A DNA stretch of 64,000 nucleotides. It comes from Eupeodes corollae. Lineage: Eukaryota; Arthropoda; Insecta; Diptera; Syrphidae. A model generated the notes under the pieces. That model had not been told where the DNA came from. It did not search any database and saw nothing but the letters and a program-made list of their open reading frames with translations. The position numbers and the translations under genes are program-made. Below, in pieces: positions 57,961-64,000 of this stretch (positions within the stretch are counted from its first letter, which is position 1; each line of letters opens with the position of its first letter). The stretch is taken from NCBI RefSeq assembly GCF_945859685.1, contig NC_079147.1:254872572-254936571 (forward strand), read 5' to 3'.

Positions 57961-58290
57961 GGTTTAGTGAGGTGCAGGCTTTATTCAACTTTTGTGTATT
58001 ACTTTGGTCTGTTCTCTGTTTCTAAAGGAGAGAGATAGGATTTTTTGAAATAAAAATAAAATGTGTATAGCTATATGATAAAAACAAATAAATCAAGAAA
58101 AGAAAGTTATTTGTTGACTATTTAAAAGCTTTGTATGGAAGAAAGCATAAAAAGTCTATTAATTCAATATATTTTAAAAGGAAAACACTACGCTTAAATA
58201 TTAAGAACAATATTTCTATGACATGGAACAACTTAAAAGTCAGCATCTTCTTTTATTCTCAAGATATTTAGCTTAAAACGTATGTATTAA
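57961..58290. other. Spacer, no feature seen
   Basis: AT-rich and A-rich sequence. Nothing supported. Confidence 0.5.
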
Positions 58291-58299
58291 TTTTTTTTG

Positions 58300-59995
58300 T
58301 TTATAATAAGAACACACTTAAGGGAATATAAATAGGAGATGTCGATGCACATTGTTTTTGAATTCCTGAATATTGGAATGACTAGAAAAACAGAGTGCGG
58401 TAAGGCATTCCACATTCACGTAGTACGGTTAAAGAACGAATCTCTGTATTTTTCAGTACGGCAGAAGTAGGACTCGACGCGACGGTATGCTGATGAGCAT
58501 TCCTAGAAGCGCGAATATTACGGTTGAACTGTTTAAGGGGAGGAATGCAATTGGCTATTTCACTAGAGCATAAACCGTTAAAATAACGTTAAACAATTGT
58601 CAGACAAGAAACTTTACGACGATGTTCAAGCGAAGTAAATGAAGTTATGATAAATTTAAATGTTCTACGTTCAATACTATTCAAGAGTCTTAAGTAAGTT
58701 GCAGGAGCACCAGCCCAGGATGGGAGTTATACTCAAGCATTGGACGTATATAAATCTTGTAGATAACAGCAAGTTCAGAATAGGTGAAATATTTCTTGCA
58801 TCGCCTAAGGAAACCCAAACACCTTGAGGTATTTTTAGCGACATCGCGTATGTGATCGTTCCACAGAAGGTGGTTGGTGATACACATACCGAGAATATCG
58901 AGATGTTCAGTTTCCTCGATGCAAGTGTCATTTATGGATAATGGCAAGGGGGTATATCTCCCCTGGGACACACCAGCATTTATTTTGTGGTTTTCAGACT
59001 TGAATCAAGGTAAATAAAATAAAGATTCTAAAGAAAGTTACTAATCCAATGCATGAGACCAAAAGCACGATTTTTCGGTAAGAGAGTCCGATGCCAAAAC
59101 CTTTGAAATGCTTTTAATATATCAAGTGCAATAATTTTACTTTCTTCAAAACGATGTTAAGATTTGCTGCACTGTTCGGTGAGATGAACCATGAGATCAC
59201 CAGTACGGAAGCCGTATTGTCGGTCATTAAAAAGCTTTAGATTTTCGGTATATTTCTTAAGCTGATAATTAAACAGCGTTTAAATGACCTTGGAAAGAAG
59301 GGACGTAAGTGCAATCGGTCAGTTACTAGAAGGTGTGGTGCAGTTGTCCATCCACTAGGAACGAGACCTGTAAAGTAGGACAGATGAAAAAGCTTACGCA
59401 GTGGCTTTGCCAGCGTTGAAGAACACCATTTCAGAACAATAGCCTTGATACTATCCGGACCAGCGGATTTATGTGTGTTTAGATCTTATAGGAGCGTAGG
59501 AACCGAGGAAGAATTCCTCATGTTTTTTACAAACAACCAAAAATTTGAACTGCCTTTGGGACATTGCAGTATTTTTTGCCGTAATTTGTAGTCTTATAAA
59601 AAATTTGGTCCGTCGAATATGGGCGTTGCAGGCCTTCCTGGCTTGTTTCAACTTTTTCCGACTTTTCTCAGAAGGGTTGGCTTTATAGCAACGGAAACTT
59701 ACTTCTTTGGCCCTAATAACCTTATTACAGCTAGAATCAAACCACGCATTTTCCTTAGGTCTGAGGCTTTCAACCATGTACGGGATAAAAGTTCTCATTC
59801 CCAGAAGAATTAAACTTGTGATCTTATCAGCGCTGGTGTCAACGTCACTTTCGAGGAAGCATACTGACAAGTTAAAGATCCTGAAGTAATTATTGAGACT
59901 GTCCCAGTTGGCTTTCTCGTATTGCCATACGGTTCTCTTAGGAGCTCTTTCTTAAACTGGACAGTTTTGACACACGAAATTTGCTGATATAACAC
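58300..59995 (-). mobile_element. Jockey-type LINE copy 4, deleted
   Basis: Minus strand from 59,995: the endonuclease-RT linker (MRTFIPYMVESLRPKENAWF, KLKQARKACNAHIRRTKFFI, 59,520-59,800), the RT start (damaged GPDSIKAIV at ~59,460), a shortened finger/palm, a deletion across the catalytic box, and the thumb (LSINDTCIEETEHLDILGMC, LLWNDHIRDVAKNTSRCLGF, 58,740-58,970). The 3' region to 58,300 matches copy 2. Confidence 0.82.
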
Positions 59996-60400
59996 AATAC
60001 TTTTGAATATTTTTTTGTTTATAGTTTTATTTTTTTCTCAATTGTTAATAGCTCTACAAATTTATATAAATAATCGTAATTAACAGACCATTCAAAACCA
60101 TCTTTATATTTTAGCACTTGCTTTCATTTTAAAACCATCAAAACCCAATTTTATATTTTTAGTGCTGCACTTTTTTCGGAAGCCTAAAGTATAGAAAAAC
60201 GAAGTGACCCTTTCACTGAGCTGGACGATGCAGGCTTCCTTTTCAATACATAGATTTGATAAGGCCAAAGACCAGTTTTTGGTTGAAAACATCGATGGAG
60301 TAAATCCTACAACAAATCGTGGGTTTCCTATTCCTAAGTGCTCGCAGCTCTTAATTTTTTTGAAGAAACGTTCATTAGAGTGATTATTGGTTATTATTAT
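59996..60400. other. Spacer, no feature seen
   Basis: No supported feature. The part near 60,270-60,400 may be decayed upstream sequence of the Harbinger fragment. Confidence 0.4.
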
Positions 60401-60404
60401 TTAT

Positions 60405-60575
60405 TATTATAACATCAGAAGCCTTACATGGAATGGGACAGTCAACTGTAGGGAAGATAATTGAAAACATTTTAAAACGAATTGGTTCGTTACTAACTCA
60501 TTTTATAAATTTCCCCATCAACTGAAGAATTTAACAAAGCCAAACAACAGTTTAACAAAATTTCAAAATGGTTTT
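60405..60575 (+). mobile_element. PIF/Harbinger transposase fragment
   Basis: One frame reads HGMGQSTVGKIIENILKRIG, then SLLTHFINFPIN, a stop, and EEFNKAKQQFNKISKW in frame with it after the stop. This matches the block of Harbinger nucleases that reads STVSKII...FP.(T)..E......F....(G)FP, ahead of the catalytic Asp. Only ~170 bp is recognisable. Confidence 0.6.
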
Positions 60576-61420
60576 GACTAAGGTATCCGATATATCAGCA
60601 ACTGCTTTAGATACCATATTGCTAGTTACTTTAACGGCCTGTTTCCTATTAGTTCTAGCTTTTTTTGCTGAAAATTTCATTCGCGACCATTGCTGCTCTC
60701 CTTTCACCAAGGTACTGTTGTAACCATCTGCAAATTATACCTGCTCTTACAGCTTCCCAAGCTGAGTTTTTCCTTGAAATCATTCTTAAATCGTTGCCTT
60801 TGTTCTCAATTATAACAACTTTAACTTTAACTTTTATAATACCTTTTCGTCTTTCATCACATATTTCTGTGTTTTTCTTTATGAAAAAGCTCAATGAGCC
60901 TAACAAACCAAATACGACATAGACGAACCTTTATTAAGTGCTAAAAAATTTTGGAAAACTATTTCGCTTCACGGGAAGGACAACATTTAATGACATTTGG
61001 CAGCTAAACTTTTTGATGAAGGTTTGTTCCCCTAATTTTTCGGAGGAACTGTCATTGTTTAAGGCGCGTTCAACAACAGTTTCTTAATCCAATGGTTTTA
61101 ATGCGAAACTAAATGTGAGTAGATTCAAAAGTGTTAACAATTCAGGCAAAGTAAGGCAACTATATTAAAGTTAAAAGAAACTTATTTGGTGTCAGACTAA
61201 GATCCTTTAAATAGGAAAACAAAAATATATTTTTTAGAAATCAACAACAATATTTAATTATATTAATACTATAACGAACGTTACGACCAAACAAGCACGA
61301 CTGGTGAAAACGAGGCAAACACTTATGGCTTATGATTTAACATGGCTGACAAATGTCAAGAAAAAAAAAAACAAGCAATAGACCATTGATCTGTTCTAAC
61401 ATTCGAAAACGCAACAGTGC
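60576..61420. other. Spacer; unexplained minus-strand ORF
   Basis: The minus strand is open at 60,655-60,906 (83 codons, KVKVVIIENKGNDLRMISRK, then NSAWEAVRAGIICRWLQQYL). It lies next to the Harbinger fragment and could be part of that element's second (DNA-binding) protein, but I cannot match it. Otherwise empty. Confidence 0.3.
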
Positions 61421-61424
61421 AGTT

Positions 61425-61545
61425 TGCGCAACATTCCGTAGAGAATTAGAGCCTAGTGAGTTACAACTCTCAACCATTCCCGTATGCAAGTCAATTTAGG
61501 GATGGAAGGGATCTATACTTTTTATGTCGATTCCGAACGGAAATA
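61425..61545 (-). mobile_element. SINE fragment
   Basis: GCGCAACATTCCGTAGAG, GAGCCTAGTGAGTTACAACT and GGGATGGAAGGGATCTATAC match the 3' half of the 62.2-kb SINE. Confidence 0.7.
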
Positions 61546-62204
61546 TCACTCCGCATTTACATATATCGTTTATGGTTGGGTTTCAATAATTGATTTTCGT
61601 CGATAAAATAAGTTTAAATTGATGACAATAATTTTGGATTACGCAGGGACCTGAAATGTAAACTAAGGGCGCTAACAATTTAGTTTTGAAAATAAAAGTA
61701 AATTGGAAACGTTCGGTGCCAAAGAAAGAAAGAAATGGCAAATTTTGCGTTCGTAAAAATATTGAACTCGAGATTTTAATCAAACAGGACATAACGATGG
61801 TAGAGAAGTCGAAAAAATTGGGTCTCCCGTTGCAGTCCGCTTGTCTTTTCTAGCTATTACAGCCCAAATCATTGGGTCGATTAACTTCAGATTTTGAAAC
61901 TAAAGTTTTAAGCCGATTCGGTTTGGCCGTTTTTTTGCTGTTTTTTAAGACTAAAAATATCAATAATCCCCATAAAAATTTTTTAGTCAAAAATCAAAAA
62001 GTCGAATGTTTTTAAAAATAAACCCATATTTTTTTTTTAAATTTTCTCTAATTGTTTTTTTCTTAATTTTTCTTCTTTAGATAAAACAAATGTTGTATTG
62101 CTTCAGAAGGGTAAAGTACCGTTATTTTTTTTCAGTTTTGTCAAAAACTAATAAACCGATTTCAACAATTTTTTGGCACAAACTTTCATAATAAATAAAT
62201 TAAA
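61546..62204. other. Spacer, no feature seen
   Basis: AT-rich. Nothing supported. Confidence 0.5.
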
Positions 62205-62506
62205 TTGGGTGGCGCAACAGTCCGTTTGAGAACTACGGCCTAGTGACTGACAGCTCTCAATCAATTCTGTGTGCGAGTACTGTTGTCAGGGATGAAAGGG
62301 ACCTACAGTTTTAAGCCGAATCCGAAAGGCAAATTTGAGAAAGCCCTTTTTCATGCCAAGAATTACTCTTGGAGAATTTGTCAATTCCTCGAAAGAGGCA
62401 GTGACCGTGAAAAAAACTTTAGATGGCATACGCAGGGATCGAACCCAAGAGCTCCCGCATGACCGTCCTTCGCACTAACCATCATGCCACGGGTACTACT
62501 ACAAAC
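62205..62506 (-). mobile_element. tRNA-derived SINE
   Basis: The minus strand starts near 62,500 with a tRNA-like head: an A-box-like GTGGCATGATGGTTAGTGCG (62,471-62,490) and a B box GGGTTCGATCCC (62,435-62,446), the internal RNA polymerase III promoter. A ~200-bp body follows, and the 3' end GGACTGTTGCGCCACC (62,208-62,223) runs into an AT-rich tail. Two fragments of the same family lie at 55.66 and 61.43 kb. Which tRNA it derives from cannot be said. Confidence 0.85.
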
Positions 62507-62940
62507 TACAAACTTTTATAATATCTCAATTAAATTTGATGATACAAAATATCACTGTTTTTATTTTTGAAATATGAAATATATTTTTTTCGAAATCCGA
62601 TATTTTGCAAATGGCTCATCATGTTTGAAGAAATTGAAACGTAAAACTTTTATTAATATGCTCTAAATAACTGCATACTAAAAATATTTTTAATCTCAAT
62701 TTGTTATTTACTGCCAACTACTTTCTCTCTTCGATACTTAATTTGAATTTTTACTGTTTTCACTCTCTTTATTTATCTCGACGGTTATTACTTCTTTTAA
62801 CTTTCCACTTTAAATATTTGTCCGTTTCTTCTAAGCTTTTTAAACTGAAATTTTTAGTATGCGACACTTTTTCTATCTTTCATTGCAACTCTACCGCCAT
62901 ATTCACTCTTCAGTCAAAAAGTGATTCTTCTATAAAGGAG
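62507..62940. other. Spacer, possibly decayed LINE linker
   Basis: T-rich on the plus strand. The frame 62,701-62,964 is low-complexity; its end abuts the LINE fragment and could be decayed linker, but I cannot show it. Confidence 0.35.
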
Positions 62941-62944
62941 TATT

Positions 62945-63300
62945 CTGCCAAAACCACTGCATAAGCTTTTTCATCCATCTTCTTTGATCTAAGCAGATGG
63001 AAAACGGCATTTGTCGATCACACTTACATATGTCCCTTCTTTTCAAGATCATGAAAACGCTGATTAAAAATCAGCTCAACAAATATCTCCAAGACCGAAG
63101 GCTTCTCAATGACCGGGAATACGGCATTTGTAAAAACAGATCCACTAGAGATTTGATGGTTCATCTTACAGTGAAACAAATCTTCACAACGTTTTGAAGA
63201 AATTAAGATTATTGCGTTTTCAAAAGCATTTGATAGAGCTGTCTTATTGATAATGTGTGTCTTCAGTTTTGACAAAGCCTGCTTGAAATTTTCAGCAATT
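62945..63300 (+). mobile_element. Jockey-type LINE copy 5, RT fragment
   Basis: Plus strand: LHKLFHPSSLI at ~62,955, then SLLFKIMKTLIKNQLNKYLQ, DRRLLNDREYGICKNRSTRD and LMVHLTVKQIFTTF, matching the RT finger region of copy 2 (50,215-50,050), and a damaged SKAFDR (FQKHLIEL) near 63,220. Opposite orientation to copies 1-4. Confidence 0.8.
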
Positions 63301-64000
63301 TTAAGGCTAATAACTTGGGTTTGAGTTGTTTTTGAAGTGTGTGGATTTTATTATACTAATACGTATTTTGCTTATAAATACATTTTAGTTCACTGAAGTT
63401 TGCTGAGGAAGTTAGGGGTACAATTTAAAAGGTATGGTAATTACTGAAAAAATAGAGATTTTCGAGGTCTTACGTCGCAACAACTGAATTTGTGAAATGA
63501 AACAATTATGGCATACTTTAGTTTAAAATTGTATTGATATATGAAATATAAAGTTTTCTACCTACAAAAAGTATTTAGCTTAAACATTTGTTGGTTGAAT
63601 ATTCTTTCCTTTTAAATTCAGTGGTCATATTTTGTATGTCAAGTGAAAAAGTTAAAAGTCACAAAAAAAGTTTGTGCTCTTAAAAATAATGAAGTATTAA
63701 AAAATATGTTTCCACTCAAGCAAACGAATAGTTAGACAGAATTGAGAGAGTCTCATTTTAAAAATCTACAAAAAACTTTCTATTTAGCAACCCAAAAAAT
63801 ATGGCAACCTTTGAATGCAAAAAAGTAGGTTATCTGTTCGTTTTCAATTTTTTATTAGTGACAAACAAATATTTATGTTCGTATATAGTTTCATCAGGCT
63901 TTTTACCCAATGCAAATCGAATCGAAGAGTTAAGACAGATACAAAATAAAAGTTAAAATATTTAATTTTTGTGGTAGCTATGTACTAAAAGTTTTTCTTC
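63301..64000. other. AT-rich end of window, no gene
   Basis: Nothing supported. Confidence 0.5.

Noticed and set aside
1..64000. CRISPR array, bacterial operons or phage genes
   Set aside because: No regular short repeat-spacer array and no compact gene blocks; splice sites and eukaryotic transposons dominate throughout.
1..64000. tRNA or rRNA genes
   Set aside because: The only A/B-box pair recognised is in the SINE at 62.2-62.5 kb; no cloverleaf or rRNA core was recognised elsewhere by eye. A tRNAscan run would settle it.

Overview
The window is animal nuclear DNA, very AT-rich, with spliced genes and a dense load of transposable elements. The element families (DD41D 'rosa'-type mariners, a gypsy-type LTR element with an env region, Helitrons, a tRNA-derived SINE, several LINE clades) and the AAAATG start context point to an insect, most likely a higher fly. 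I cannot name the species. By rough tally more than half of the 64 kb is recognisable transposon sequence.

One host gene is supported. It lies on the minus strand from 30,493 down to 650. Eight coding exons join with consistent GT-AG splice sites and phases into one 1,263-nt reading frame (420 aa plus stop). Four introns are short (67 to 146 bp). Three are large (about 7 to 12 kb) and filled with transposons. I do not recognise the protein. Its N-terminus is basic and Gly/Ser-rich, the middle is Pro/Ser-rich, and the last ~180 residues look like a conserved folded domain.

Layout. 0.65-1.34 kb: exons 6-8. 1.3-10.6 kb, intron 5: a perfect foldback, a hAT transposase relic, a non-coding repeat, an RTE-like LINE, a DD41D relic and an antisense mariner. 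10.57-11.2 kb: exons 3-5. 11.2-18.3 kb, intron 2: DD41D relics, one with intact TIRs, an LOA-like LINE with RNase H, and an element made of GTCAATA motifs. 18.3 kb: exon 2. 18.4-30.3 kb, intron 1: an almost intact LINE (19,520-25,276) that carries a nested DNA transposon, plus Tc1 and DD41D relics. 30.3-30.5 kb: exon 1. 31-64 kb, upstream of the start codon: RTE-like LINE, Helitron end, a gypsy-type LTR element (33,432-39,677), a MITE, a Helitron helicase relic split by a DD41D element, several copies of one Jockey-type LINE, a repeat family with ~175-bp internal units, SINEs and a Harbinger fragment.

I found no clearly new biological system. The best signals are molecular archaeology: two nested insertions whose removal restores the host element's reading frame, a LINE with 13-bp target duplications, an LTR element with an in-frame integrase-to-env deletion and a candidate -1 frameshift site, a SINE that may share its tail with a local LINE, and two unusual repeat architectures (16.8-17.5 kb and 45.8-51.6 kb).
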